This document shows positions 8,870 through 19,204 of a stretch of 64,000 bases of DNA, one piece after another. The stretch is taken from positions 186,001-250,000 of the forward strand of contig NZ_PGTZ01000006.1 in assembly GCF_002798015.1 (NCBI RefSeq), read 5' to 3'. Both the position numbers and the translations under genes were made by a program. The stretch's first letter is position 1. Each line of letters starts with the position of its first letter. The DNA is from Luteimicrobium subarcticum (GTDB lineage: Bacteria > Actinomycetota > Actinomycetes > Actinomycetales > Cellulomonadaceae). The notes under the pieces were generated by a model that ran no database searches, was not told the origin of the DNA, and saw nothing but the letters and a program-made list of their open reading frames with translations.

Positions 8870-9705
8870 GCCTCGCCGTCCGCGAACCCCTGCTCGTAGC
8901 CGGCCCGGTACGCCGGGTCCCGGGTCTCGTCCACGGCGTCGTCGTACCCGGCGTCGTACCCGGCGTCGTACGCCTCGGTGCTGCCGGTGCGGAACATGTC
9001 CTCGTCGGACGGCCGGACGGCTGACCGCGCGCCCGGCCCGTCCTCCGCAGAGACCCAGTGCGCCGCACCGCGCACGACCGCCACCGGTGCGGCGTCCGCC
9101 TTGCCGCGCACCAGCTCGGTCGCGGCCGCGAGCTGGTCGGCGACCGCGACGACGGTCCCCGTCAGGACGCGCCCGCTCGCGTCGGGCCGACCACGCAGGT
9201 CGTCGAGCACGACGACCCCGGCGGCACCGATCGCGATGTCCGTGACGCCCGACCGCCAGGGGCGCCCGACGGTGTCGGACACGACGACGCCCACGGTCCG
9301 GCCGGTCGCCTCGGCGATGCGCGCACGCAGGGCGCGGGCGGACGCGTCCGGGTCCTCGGGCAGCAGCAGCACCGTCCCCTCAGGGGTGTTGCTCGCGTCG
9401 ACGCCCGCGGCCGCCATGACGAGCCCGAGCTTGTTCTCGACGATGCGCAGGGTCTTCCCGTCGGTCTCACGGGTCGCGACGACGCGCACGGTCTCGGCCG
9501 TGATCGCCGCCTCCCGGTCGTCCCCGCGGACGACGCGCCCCTCGGCCTTCGAGACGACCTTGCTGGCGACGACGACGACGTCGCCGTCCTCGAGCGACGT
9601 CCCGGCGGGGCCGGTGAGGGACCGCACGACGATCGCGGCGAGGTCGTCCCCCGGGGCGACCTCACCGATGCCGTCGACCGACCAGACCTGCAGCATCTGC
9701 GACAT
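8842..9705 (-). CDS. cofE: Coenzyme F420-0:L-glutamate ligase (CofE)
   Basis: A 287-residue stand-alone CofE that adds the gamma-glutamyl tail to F420-0. Conserved blocks are [73 protein letters not shown] and [19 protein letters not shown]. Unlike mycobacterial FbiB, there is no fused nitroreductase-like domain; instead a ~40-residue Tyr/Gly/Asp-rich tail with repeated [11 protein letters not shown]-like units follows the catalytic part. The start is the ATG with AGGAG and GAGGG upstream. It follows the LLM oxidoreductase by 35 bases on the same strand and its 3' end overlaps the Ddn-like gene. Confidence 0.9.
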   Translation of the reverse strand: MSQMLQVWSVDGIGEVAPGDDLAAIVVRSLTGPAGTSLEDGDVVVVASKVVSKAEGRVVRGDDREAAITAETVRVVATRETDGKTLRIVENKLGLVMAAAGVDASNTPEGTVLLLPEDPDASARALRARIAEATGRTVGVVVSDTVGRPWRSGVTDIAIGAAGVVVLDDLRGRPDASGRVLTGTVVAVADQLAAATELVRGKADAAPVAVVRGAAHWVSAEDGPGARSAVRPSDEDMFRTGSTEAYDAGYDAGYDDAVDETRDPAYRAGYEQGFADGEAQAESAEMV

Positions 9706-9740
9706 GTGCCCTCTTCTCCTGGTCCCGCGCCTCGGCGTGG

Positions 9741-10739
9741 TCAGCGGGTCAGCTTCGGCAGCACCTCGCGGCCGAACGTCTCGATCCACTCACGCTGGTT
9801 ACGACCCACATTGTGCAGGTAGACGCGGTCGAACCCGAGGTCGACGTACCGCTGGATCGCGGCTCGGTGCACGTCCGGGTCCGACGAGATGACCATGCGG
9901 CCCTCAAAGTCCTCGGGGCGAACGAGCTTGGCCATCTGCTCGAACTCGAACGGCGAACGGATGTCGGCCTTCGGGAACTTCATGCCGCCGTTGGGCCACT
10001 CGTGCATGGCGTTCGCGAGCGCCTCCTCGTCGGTGGCCGCCCACGACAGGTGGATCTGCAGGGCGCGCGGCATGTCGTCGGGGTTGCGGCCCGACTCGCG
10101 CACGCCCTCGTCGAACTTGCCGAACAGCATGGAGATCTTCTCGAGGGGCGCCCCCACCGTGATGAGCCCGTCGGCGACCTTCCCGGCGCGCTTCGCGGTG
10201 ACCGGTCCCCCGGTCGCGACGAGGATCTCGGGCGCCTCCTCGGGCATCGTCCACAGGCGCGTCGACTCGAGCTTGTAGAACTGCCCGGCGTGCTTGACGT
10301 CCTTGCCGGCGAGCGACCCCGTGAAGAGCTTCTTGATGACGTCGATCGCCTCGAACATGCGGTTGATCCGCTCGGGCGCCTCCGGCCAGTACTGCGCGGT
10401 GATGTGCTCGTTGAGCGCCTCACCCGACCCGAGCCCGAGCCAGTGCCGGCCCGGGTACATGGCGGCGAGCGTCGCCGACGCCTGCGCGACCATCGCCGGG
10501 TGCCACCGGAAGGTCGGGGCGGTGACGCCCGGACCCATGTCGCCCGTGGTGCGCTCGCCGAGCGCGGTGAGGACGTTCCACACGAACGCCGACTGCCCCT
10601 GCGCGGGGACCCACGGCTGGAAGTGGTCGGCGGCCATGACACCTGAGAAGCCGTGCTGCTCGGCGTACGCCGCGAGGTCCACCGCCTCGGTGGGGTGGAA
10701 CTGCTCGAGCTCTGCCACGTATCCGATCGTCAGACCCAT
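9741..10739 (-). CDS. F420-dependent oxidoreductase, G6PDH (Fgd)-like LLM family
   Basis: A 332-residue luciferase-like (LLM) TIM-barrel enzyme of the F420-dependent G6PDH family. Characteristic segments are [64 protein letters not shown] and [10 protein letters not shown]. True Fgd oxidises glucose-6-phosphate; several related subfamilies share these motifs, so the sugar specificity is not assured. The message is probably leaderless: TAGTGT at 10747-10752 ends 7 nt before the ATG. It is the upstream partner of cofE, placing F420 reduction and F420 maturation in one unit. Confidence 0.82.
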   Translation of the reverse strand: MGLTIGYVAELEQFHPTEAVDLAAYAEQHGFSGVMAADHFQPWVPAQGQSAFVWNVLTALGERTTGDMGPGVTAPTFRWHPAMVAQASATLAAMYPGRHWLGLGSGEALNEHITAQYWPEAPERINRMFEAIDVIKKLFTGSLAGKDVKHAGQFYKLESTRLWTMPEEAPEILVATGGPVTAKRAGKVADGLITVGAPLEKISMLFGKFDEGVRESGRNPDDMPRALQIHLSWAATDEEALANAMHEWPNGGMKFPKADIRSPFEFEQMAKLVRPEDFEGRMVISSDPDVHRAAIQRYVDLGFDRVYLHNVGRNQREWIETFGREVLPKLTR

Positions 10740-10835
10740 GCTCCCGACACTAGCCCGCGCCGGCGCCGGGTACCGGGTTCGGGGCCGCTCGGCGCCGCAA
10801 CCTCCACGACACGTGCGGCCGTTACGGTGGTCGGC

Positions 10836-11459
10836 ATGACGAACGCGTACGACGACGCCGCCCTGCACCGTCTGCTCGACGTGGTCGAGCGCGACGTCGT
10901 CCCGCTCACGCGGGCGGGTGTGGACCGCGGCGACAAGCTGTTCGGCGCGGCGGTGCTGCGCGCGGACGACCTCTCGCTCGTCGTCGCGGGCACGAACAAC
11001 GAGACGGTCAACCCGCTGTGGCACGGGGAGGTCGACGCGCTCAACCGGTTCTTCGCGCTGCCCGCCGACGAGCGTCCCGCCCCTGCGGACTGCGTGCTGC
11101 TCGCGACGCACGAGCCGTGCTCGCTGTGCCTCAGCGCGATCACGTGGTCGGGTTTCCGGCGCTTCGCGTACGTGTTCTCGCACCGCGACTCGGCGGAGTC
11201 GTTCGCCATCCCGTACGACATCGCGATCCTGCAGGGCGTCTACGCCGTGCCGGACCCGGACCGGGCGGCCCCCGCGCCCGGGCGCGACCTGTACAACCGG
11301 CAGAACGCGTACTTCTCGTCGGTCGACCTCGCCGCCGAGATCGCGGCGTCCGGCGACGCGTCGCTCGCGACCCGTCGTGCTTCGCTCGCCGCGACGTACG
11401 CCGCGCTGTCCGACACCTACCAGCGGGGCAAGGGCGCGCACGGCATCCCGCACGCCTGA
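10836..11459 (+). CDS. Cytidine/nucleoside deaminase-family protein
   Basis: 207 residues with the zinc signature of the cytidine deaminase superfamily: HGEVDAL (His and catalytic Glu) and PCSLC (two Cys). The N-terminal KLFGAAVLRADDLSLVVAGTN and the following WSGFRRFAYVFSH fit guanine-deaminase/TadA-like members. The extended C-terminal segment with LYNRQNAYFSS and a long helix is unusual and suggests a subfamily of its own; substrate unknown. TACGGT at 10823-10828 lies 7 nt before the ATG, so the message is probably leaderless. Confidence 0.75.
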   Translation: MTNAYDDAALHRLLDVVERDVVPLTRAGVDRGDKLFGAAVLRADDLSLVVAGTNNETVNPLWHGEVDALNRFFALPADERPAPADCVLLATHEPCSLCLSAITWSGFRRFAYVFSHRDSAESFAIPYDIAILQGVYAVPDPDRAAPAPGRDLYNRQNAYFSSVDLAAEIAASGDASLATRRASLAATYAALSDTYQRGKGAHGIPHA

Positions 11460-11522
11460 GGAGGCGTCCACGCGCCGGGACCGGGGTCCTCGGCGGCGCG
11501 TCGATCTGGGAGAATGTCGCCC

Positions 11523-14333
11523 ATGAGCGACCTCACCCCGACGTCCCCGACCCGTCCCGACGACCCCACCCCCGCGGCGCAGCGCGCGGTCGCCGTGGAG
11601 GTAGCCGCGGACGCCGTCGTCCGGGGCGTCCCGGACCGCGTGTCGCTGGAGGGTCTCGAGGACTCGCTCGGCGCACGCTGGCGCGACGAGCAGACGTACA
11701 CGTTCGACCGTTCCGCGACCCGCGACCAGGTGTTCTCGATCGACACGCCGCCGCCGACGGTGTCGGGCTCGCTGCACGTCGGGCACGTGTTCTCGTACAC
11801 GCACACCGACCTCGTGGCGCGCTACCGCCGCATGCAGGGCAGCGAGGTCTTCTACCCCATGGGCTGGGACGACAACGGCCTGCCCACGGAGCGCCGCGTC
11901 CAGAACTACTACGGGGTGCGCTGCGACCCGTCGCTCCCGTACGTCGAGGGCTACGAGCCGCCGCTGCAGGGCGACACGTCGACCGGCAAGGGGCGCGCGG
12001 CCGACCAGCAGCCGATCTCGCGCCGCAACTTCGTCGAGCTGTGCGAGCGCCTGACCGCCGAGGACGAGCAGCAGTTCGAGGCGCTGTGGCGCCACCTCGG
12101 CCTGTCGGTCGACTGGGAGCACCACTACCAGACCATCGGCCAGCCGGCGCAGAAGGTCGCGCAGACCGCGTTCCTGCGCAACCTCGCCCGCGGCGAGGCG
12201 TACCAGGCGGAGGCGCCCGGTCTGTGGGACGTGACGTTCCAGACGGCCGTGGCACAGGCGGAGCTCGAGGCACGCGACTACCCGGGCTTCTTCCACCAGG
12301 TGGCGTTCCACGCGGGCGGTGACGACCGGGTGGTCATCGAGACGACGCGCCCCGAGCTCCTGCCCGCATGCGTCGCCCTCATCGCACATCCGGACGACGA
12401 GCGCTACCAGCACCTGTTCGGCACCGCCGTGCGCAGCCCGCTGTTCGACGTCGAGGTGCCCGTCCTCGCGCACCCCGCCGCCGAGCCCGACAAGGGCGCC
12501 GGCATCGCGATGTGCTGCACGTTCGGCGACCTGACCGACGTCCAGTGGTGGCGCGAGCTCCAGCTCCCGACGCGCTCGGTGGTGCGCCGCGACGGCCGCG
12601 TCACCGCGGAGACGCCCGACTGGATCACGGCCGACGCGGGCCGCGCCCTGTTCGCCGAGATCGCCGGCAAGACGACGTTCTCGGCCCGCACGCTCGTGGT
12701 CGACGCGCTGCGCGAGGCGGGCGACCTGCTCGCCGAGCCCGTCGCGACGCAGCGCAAGGCCAACTTCTACGAGAAGGGCGACAAGCCCCTCGAGATCGTC
12801 ACCAGCCGCCAGTGGTACATCCGCAACGGCGGGCGCGACTGGCTCGACACGGACGCCGAGGGTGCGCCCGGCTCAGGCATGGTTCGCGACCTGCGCGCCG
12901 AGCTGCTCCGCCGCGGCGAGGAGCTCGGGTTCCACCCCGACTTCATGCGCGTGCGCTACGAGAACTGGGTCAAGGGCCTCAACGGCGACTGGCTCGTCTC
13001 CCGCCAGCGGTTCTTCGGTGTGCCCATCCCTGTGTGGTACCCCGTGGACGCCGACGGCGAGCCGCAGTGGGACGCGCCGCTCGTCCCGTCGGAGGCCGAG
13101 CTCCCGATCGACCCGTCCTCGCACGTCCCCGCCGGGTACACCGAGGACCAGCGGGGCGTCGCGGGCGGTTTCGTGGGCGACCCCGACATCATGGACACGT
13201 GGGCGACCAGCTCGCTGAGCCCGCAGATCGCAGGCGGCTGGCTCGACGACCCCGACCTCTTCGCGCGCGTCTTCCCGATGGACCTGCGCCCGCAGGGCCA
13301 GGACATCATCCGGACGTGGCTCTTCTCGACCGTGGTGCGCTCGCACCTCGAGCACGGCTCCCTGCCGTGGTCGGACGCCGCGATCAGCGGCTGGATCCTC
13401 GACCCGGACCGCAAGAAGATGTCGAAGTCGAAGGGCAACGTCGTCACGCCGATGTCGCTGCTCGAGGAGCACGGCTCGGACGCCGTCCGCTACTGGGCCG
13501 CGTCCGCGCGCCTCGGCACCGACGCCGCGTTCGAGGTCGGCCAGATGAAGATCGGCCGCCGCCTCGCCATCAAGATCCTCAACGCGAGCAAGTTCGCGCT
13601 GTCCTTCGGGGCGGACCCCGCGACGGACGAGACGACCGGCCACACCGTCCGGCTCGACCCGTCGCTCGTGACCGTCGAGATCGACCGCGCGATGCTCGCC
13701 GGGCTCGCCGCCGTCGTCGCGCAGGCCACGGAGGCGTTCGAGGCGTACGACCACACGCGGGCGCTGGAGATCACCGAGACGTTCTTCTGGACGTTCTGCG
13801 ACGACTACCTCGAGCTGGTCAAGGACCGCGCGTACGGTGCCGGGGCCGGTGCCGACGCGGCACCCGCGACCCAGTCCGCCCGGACCGCCCTGGCGCTCGC
13901 GCTCGACACGATGCTGCGCCTGTTCGCGCCGTTCGCGCCGTTCGCGACCGAGGAGGTCTGGTCGTGGTGGCAGGAGGGCTCGGTGCACCGCGCCGCGTGG
14001 CCCGTCGCGGCTCCGCTCGCCGCGGCGGCGGGTGACGCCGACCCGCTCGTCCTGACCGCGGCCGGGCACGCGCTCGCCGCGCTCCGCAAGATCAAGTCCG
14101 AGGCGAAGGTCTCGATGCGCGTGCCGATCCTCGGCGCGACCGTCGCGGTCCCCGGCGCCCTGCAGGCCGGGGTGCGCTCGGCGATCGACGACGTCCGCGG
14201 CGCCGGGCGCGTCACGGGCGGGCTCGAGATCGTCGACCCGGCCGACGGCCAGGGCGACGTGGCCGTCCAGGGCGGCATCGTGGTGCTCGCCTCCGAGCTC
14301 GGCGAGCCGGAGCCCAAGCAGCCACGCGCCTGA
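11523..14333 (+). CDS. valS: Valyl-tRNA synthetase
   Basis: A 936-residue class I synthetase that charges tRNA-Val. The HIGH-equivalent is PPTVSGSLHVGHV, the editing (CP1) domain includes VIETTRPELLPA, and KMSKSKGNV is the KMSKS loop. The variant MGWDDNGLPTERRVQNYYGV is typical of one actinobacterial ValRS type. The C-terminus ends shortly after the anticodon-binding domain and lacks the long coiled-coil arm of canonical bacterial ValRS. I chose the ATG at 11523 because a GAGAAT -10-like box lies 7 nt upstream and another ATG at 11514 would overlap it. Confidence 0.93.
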   Translation: MSDLTPTSPTRPDDPTPAAQRAVAVEVAADAVVRGVPDRVSLEGLEDSLGARWRDEQTYTFDRSATRDQVFSIDTPPPTVSGSLHVGHVFSYTHTDLVARYRRMQGSEVFYPMGWDDNGLPTERRVQNYYGVRCDPSLPYVEGYEPPLQGDTSTGKGRAADQQPISRRNFVELCERLTAEDEQQFEALWRHLGLSVDWEHHYQTIGQPAQKVAQTAFLRNLARGEAYQAEAPGLWDVTFQTAVAQAELEARDYPGFFHQVAFHAGGDDRVVIETTRPELLPACVALIAHPDDERYQHLFGTAVRSPLFDVEVPVLAHPAAEPDKGAGIAMCCTFGDLTDVQWWRELQLPTRSVVRRDGRVTAETPDWITADAGRALFAEIAGKTTFSARTLVVDALREAGDLLAEPVATQRKANFYEKGDKPLEIVTSRQWYIRNGGRDWLDTDAEGAPGSGMVRDLRAELLRRGEELGFHPDFMRVRYENWVKGLNGDWLVSRQRFFGVPIPVWYPVDADGEPQWDAPLVPSEAELPIDPSSHVPAGYTEDQRGVAGGFVGDPDIMDTWATSSLSPQIAGGWLDDPDLFARVFPMDLRPQGQDIIRTWLFSTVVRSHLEHGSLPWSDAAISGWILDPDRKKMSKSKGNVVTPMSLLEEHGSDAVRYWAASARLGTDAAFEVGQMKIGRRLAIKILNASKFALSFGADPATDETTGHTVRLDPSLVTVEIDRAMLAGLAAVVAQATEAFEAYDHTRALEITETFFWTFCDDYLELVKDRAYGAGAGADAAPATQSARTALALALDTMLRLFAPFAPFATEEVWSWWQEGSVHRAAWPVAAPLAAAAGDADPLVLTAAGHALAALRKIKSEAKVSMRVPILGATVAVPGALQAGVRSAIDDVRGAGRVTGGLEIVDPADGQGDVAVQGGIVVLASELGEPEPKQPRA

Positions 14334-14339
14334 CGCACC

Positions 14340-14373
14340 GCAGGCCGCTCCCGCAGTCCCGGGGGCGGCCTGC
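14340..14373. terminator. Terminator hairpin after valS
   Basis: Nine-base stem GCAGGCCGC/GCGGCCTGC with a GC-rich loop, flanked by further imperfect pairing, in the 54-base gap between convergent valS and the Vms1-like gene. No T-run follows. Confidence 0.6.
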
Positions 14374-14387
14374 TGCGTCCTCCCTGC

Positions 14388-15587
14388 CTACACGACGTCG
14401 CGCAGACGCCGCTGGTCGCCCGACATCGTGGGAGCCGACTCGCTCGGCGTCCCCGCGTCCGTCCAGCGCAGCAGCGCACCGACCCCGTCGACCAGCTCGA
14501 CCGACCCGGCCGGGACGAACGTCAGACCGGCGTCCTGGCCGAGCGCCGCCCGGACGAGCGCGACCGACGCCGGCAGCGGGTGCACGCCGTCGTCGGCGCC
14601 CAGGGCCACGACGGAGGCACGGTCCGAGCCGATCTGCAGCGGCTCCGGCCCCACCCACACCTCGGTGCCGTCGATCTCGGAACCCGAGCGCAGCTCGTCC
14701 GACAGGATCAGCTCGCGCACCTGACCGCGCTGCAGCACCGTCACGACGTCCGCGAGGGCGGTGACGGAGCCGTCCGCGCGCCCCTGTCCCTCGCGGTAGG
14801 CGTCCACGACCACGGCGCGCCGGCGGGCGCGGCACGCCTCGACCTCGTCCGCGAGACGCTGCGCGAACACGGAGTCCTTCGCGCCCGCCGAGCGCGAGCC
14901 GCCCGGGACCTCGACGAGGAGGTCGACGGACCGCTTGGACAGGGCGCCCCGCACGAGCCCGACGCTGCGTCCCTCCCCCGTGAGCACGACGAGCTCGGGC
15001 CGGTGCTCGGCGACCTGACGGTCGACCTCGGCCGCGACCGCCTCCGCGTTGCGCTCCCAGGAGTCCTCGGCGCGCGCGTCGAGCCGTCTGTCGTTGAGGC
15101 TCCCGGTCTTCACCTTGGTGATGTCGTCGTGCCCACCCTCGACGGTGAGCGGCTCAGGCTGGTTCGCTCGCTCCCCGCCGACCGACCACGTGAGGTCGGC
15201 GCCCTGCCGGTCGACGGTGACGACCAGGTGGTCGACGGTCTCGTCGGCGGCGCGCGCCGCCTGGATGAGGTACGGGACCGGCCCGTACTCGCCGTGCTGC
15301 ACGGCGGGAGGCTCGCTGAGCACGCGGTCGACGAGGATGCCCGCCTCTTCCGTGGCGACCAGCACCCGCCCGTGCACCCCGACGCCCCGCGCCGACGACC
15401 GCAGCGCCTCCTCGAGCGTGTCGCAGAGCCCGGGCGGCGCCCCCTGTGACTCGAGCGACCGGCGGACCGACCGCCACCTGCTGCCGATCTCCCGGTCGGT
15501 GGACTCACGCGACGGGGTCGCGTCGAGGTAGACGGTCGCGAAGGGGCCCGGCTCCCCGAGGAGCGGCCTGAGCCAGTCGATCTTCAC
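14388..15587 (-). CDS. Vms1/Rv2629-like bacterial eRF1-family protein
   Basis: A 399-residue protein of the actinobacterial Rv2629 type, related to eukaryotic eRF1 and Vms1/ANKZF1 peptidyl-tRNA hydrolases. The N-terminal [16 protein letters not shown], the central [19 protein letters not shown] and the C-terminal QLRELILSD-like segment ([12 protein letters not shown]) fit that family. Ribosome rescue is the role known for eukaryotic relatives; in bacteria it is a prediction. The GTG start has AAGGTGA upstream. It is convergent with valS. Confidence 0.72.
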   Translation of the reverse strand: MKIDWLRPLLGEPGPFATVYLDATPSRESTDREIGSRWRSVRRSLESQGAPPGLCDTLEEALRSSARGVGVHGRVLVATEEAGILVDRVLSEPPAVQHGEYGPVPYLIQAARAADETVDHLVVTVDRQGADLTWSVGGERANQPEPLTVEGGHDDITKVKTGSLNDRRLDARAEDSWERNAEAVAAEVDRQVAEHRPELVVLTGEGRSVGLVRGALSKRSVDLLVEVPGGSRSAGAKDSVFAQRLADEVEACRARRRAVVVDAYREGQGRADGSVTALADVVTVLQRGQVRELILSDELRSGSEIDGTEVWVGPEPLQIGSDRASVVALGADDGVHPLPASVALVRAALGQDAGLTFVPAGSVELVDGVGALLRWTDAGTPSESAPTMSGDQRRLRDVV

Positions 15588-15669
15588 AGGTGGTCACCTT
15601 CCGTCGGACGGGGATCACCCCAGCGTCACCCGGTTCGGTGCGTCGCGCCACCCGTCGTCCGGCGTGCCC

Positions 15670-16002
15670 TCAGGAGTAGGTGTCGAGCACGGGGACGTCT
15701 CGCCCCGCGTGCTCCGCCGCGATGCTCTCGTGGTGCCGGATGACCTCGGAGACGATGAACTCGCGGAACTTCTCGGCGAACGCCGGGTCGAGACCCGACG
15801 CGTCCGCGATCCCGGTGAGCCGCTCGATCTGCTGGCGGTCGCGAGCAGGGTCGGCGGGAGGCAGACCGCCCGAGGCCTTGAGCTCGCCGACGCGACGCGT
15901 GCACTTGAAGCGTTCGGCGAGCAGGTGCACGAGGGCGGCGTCGATGTTGTCGATGCTGGCGCGCAGGGCGAGGATCTCGTCGGGGACCGGGGGGACGTCC
16001 AT
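15670..16002 (-). CDS. Chorismate mutase (AroQ type)
   Basis: A 110-residue all-helical AroQ-class chorismate mutase, which converts chorismate to prephenate for Phe/Tyr synthesis. [33 protein letters not shown] is the first active-site helix (the long conserved run holds Arg and the RRVGELK motif), followed by [13 protein letters not shown] and a C-terminal [14 protein letters not shown] helix. No signal peptide or fused domain is seen, so it is the cytosolic single-domain form. The ATG at 16002 has GAGGA upstream and is preferred over a further upstream ATG. Confidence 0.85.
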   Translation of the reverse strand: MDVPPVPDEILALRASIDNIDAALVHLLAERFKCTRRVGELKASGGLPPADPARDRQQIERLTGIADASGLDPAFAEKFREFIVSEVIRHHESIAAEHAGRDVPVLDTYS

Positions 16003-16088
16003 ACGTCGATCCTCGCACGTCACCAGGCACGGCCCAGACGCGGTCCCTCAGGGTCGAGGGCCGCCGCGGCCGTCACGGGGCCGCTCTG

Positions 16089-17393
<1,305 letters not shown>

Positions 17394-17528
17394 CGATTGC
17401 CTCCGTCGTTCGGGCCCCGCGTGGACGACGCGGGGCGGTGCCCGGCGGCGCCCGCCGGACCCTCATGCTCCCATTGCACACCACCGAACAGGTGGATGTC
17501 AGCCGCGGGTGTCGCGTCCGGTTGCGAG

Positions 17529-17560
17529 CCCGGGGTCGTCGTGATCACGACGACCCCGGG
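17529..17560 (-). terminator. Perfect 16-bp inverted repeat between clpP2 and clpX
   Basis: CCCGGGGTCGTCGTGA is followed at once by its exact reverse complement. Folded as RNA it gives a long GC-rich hairpin downstream of clpP2. It is probably the clpP1P2 terminator or an attenuator before clpX; a dyad protein-binding site is a less likely alternative. No T-tract is present. Confidence 0.7.
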
Positions 17561-17594
17561 AGACGGCTCACCGGCGGCCGGCGGACGGCCGTCG

Positions 17595-18308
17595 TCAGCG
17601 GGCGACGACCTTCGGCTTGCGGCTCTCGAGGACCTGGTCGACCAGGCCGTACTCCTTGGCGGCCGCGGCCGTGAGGATCTTGTCGCGCTCGATGTCCTGA
17701 CGGATCTGCGCCACGTCGTTGCCGCTGTGGAACGCGAGGGTCTCCTCGAGCCACTCGCGCATGCGGATCAGCTCGTTCGCGTGGATCTCGATGTCGGACG
17801 CCTGCGCGTAGCCGCCACCCTCCATCGCGGGCTGGTGGATGAGCACGCGGGCGTTCGGGAGCGCGAGACGCATGCCCGGGTGGCCCGCGGCGAGCAGCAC
17901 CGCGGCGGCCGACGCGGCCTGACCCAGGCACACGGTCTGGATGCGCGACCGGATGAACTGCATCGTGTCGTAGATCGCCGTCAGGGCGGTGAACGAGCCA
18001 CCCGGCGAGTTGATGTAGAGCGTGATGTCGCGGTCCGGGTCCTGGCTCTCCAGCACGAGGAGCTGCGCCATGATGTCGTCCGCGCTCGCGTCGTCCACCT
18101 GCACGCCGAGGAAGATGATGCGGTCCTCGAAGAGCTTGGTGTACGGGTCCTGGCGCTTGAACCCGTAGGCGGTGCGCTCCTCGAACTGCGGCAGGACGTA
18201 CCGGGACGACGGCGACGCGGCCGCCAGGCCGCCGGGCATGCCGGCGGGGAGGCCATGGCTGCCCGCGAGCCGCTGCGCGGTCGAGATGTACTGGGACTCG
18301 ATGCTCAC
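17595..18308 (-). CDS. clpP2: ClpP2 protease subunit
   Basis: A 237-residue ClpP. INSPGGS, the catalytic Ser in GQAASAAA and the catalytic His in [10 protein letters not shown] are present; the N-terminal pro-segment is longer than in ClpP1 and rich in Gly/Ala. Actinobacterial ClpP1 and ClpP2 form a mixed tetradecamer driven by ClpX or ClpC. The gene is 38 bases downstream of clpP1, in the same operon. Its assignment as ClpP2 rests on the order, the long N-terminus and the C-terminal basic tail. Confidence 0.92.
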   Translation of the reverse strand: MSIESQYISTAQRLAGSHGLPAGMPGGLAAASPSSRYVLPQFEERTAYGFKRQDPYTKLFEDRIIFLGVQVDDASADDIMAQLLVLESQDPDRDITLYINSPGGSFTALTAIYDTMQFIRSRIQTVCLGQAASAAAVLLAAGHPGMRLALPNARVLIHQPAMEGGGYAQASDIEIHANELIRMREWLEETLAFHSGNDVAQIRQDIERDKILTAAAAKEYGLVDQVLESRKPKVVAR

Positions 18309-18346
18309 GATGTTCTCCCTGGGTCAGGAAATCTGGGGGCGGTGGA

Positions 18347-18982
18347 TCAGTCGTTGGCGGCTGTGCCGCCACCACCGGTGACCGCGTTCGAGCTGGTCAC
18401 GACGTGGTCGACGAAGCCGTACTCGAGGGCCTCCTGCGCCGTGAACCAGTTGTCGCGGTCGTTGTCCTGCAGGACCTTCTCGAGCGACTGTCCGGTCTGC
18501 TCGGCGGTCAGCTCGGCCAGCACGTTCTTCATGTGCATGATGAGCTGCGCGTTGATGCGGACGTCCGTCGCGGTACCACCGATGCCGCCGGACGGCTGGT
18601 GCATCATCACGCGGGCGTGCGGGGTGGCGTAGCGCTTGCCCTTCGCGCCGGACGAGAGCAGGAACTGCCCCATCGAGGCGGCCATGCCGACCGCGATGGT
18701 CGCCACGTCGGGCTGGATGTACTGCATCGTGTCGTAGATCGCCATACCGGCCGTGATCGAGCCGCCGGGCGAGTTGATGTACAGCCAGATGTCCTTGTCC
18801 GGGTCCTCGGCCGCGAGCAGCATCATCTGGGCGCAGATGGCGTTCGCGTTCTCGTCGCGCACCTCCGAGCCGAGCCAGATGATGCGTTCGCGCAGGAGCC
18901 GGTTGTAGATGGAGTCGGTCAGGCCGAAGCCACCGCCCTCTCCACGCAGGGCGGGCATGGCGGGTGCGACTGCGTCGTTCAC
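18347..18982 (-). CDS. clpP1: ClpP1 protease subunit
   Basis: A 211-residue Clp[12 protein letters not shown], the nucleophile Ser in VGMAASMGQ, and the His in MMHQPSGG are present. It is the first gene of the clpP1-clpP2 operon. The upstream region has a TAGGGT -10 box and a possible ClgR-type site, so activation under proteotoxic stress is plausible. The ATG start has AGGAGG-like bases nearby. Confidence 0.93.
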   Translation of the reverse strand: MNDAVAPAMPALRGEGGGFGLTDSIYNRLLRERIIWLGSEVRDENANAICAQMMLLAAEDPDKDIWLYINSPGGSITAGMAIYDTMQYIQPDVATIAVGMAASMGQFLLSSGAKGKRYATPHARVMMHQPSGGIGGTATDVRINAQLIMHMKNVLAELTAEQTGQSLEKVLQDNDRDNWFTAQEALEYGFVDHVVTSSNAVTGGGGTAAND

Positions 18983-19036
18983 GAGATTCTCGCTCCTCCT
19001 CGTCGGCGCCGGTGCGGTGACGCCCGGCTGATCCCG

Positions 19037-19042
19037 ACCCTA
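19037..19042 (-). promoter_or_regulatory. Putative -10 box of the clpP1-clpP2 promoter
   Basis: TAGGGT on the minus strand, 55 bases before the clpP1 ATG, fits TANNNT. No clear -35 is visible, which is common for activator-dependent promoters. Confidence 0.4.
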
Positions 19043-19083
19043 ACGTCCGACGGACCGCGTCCAGGCCCGGACCGCCCCCCTTT

Positions 19084-19094
19084 CGCTCACGGCG
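19084..19094. promoter_or_regulatory. Possible ClgR-type operator upstream of clpP1
   Basis: CGCTCACGGCG matches the core CGCY-NAN-RGCG dyad described for ClgR, the actinobacterial activator of clp genes. It lies roughly 45 bases upstream of the putative -10, a fitting place for an activator. Flanking bases match the extended motif only partly. Not verified by any search. Confidence 0.42.
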
Positions 19095-19137
19095 CACGAC
19101 TCCCCCCGCACCGGTTCTCGCAGCGTCCCGGGACGAC

Positions 19138-19173
19138 GACGGCCCCCGTCCCGGTGAGGGGACGGGGGCCGTC
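19138..19173 (-). terminator. Strong terminator hairpin after tig
   Basis: Perfect 15-bp stem, GACGGCCCCCGTCCC with its reverse complement, around a six-base loop, 31 bases after the tig stop. It separates tig from the clpP1P2 promoter region. No U-run follows on the minus strand. Confidence 0.8.
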
Positions 19174-19204
19174 TGGCTCGGGCGCCGGTGTCCGGCGCGA
19201 GAGG

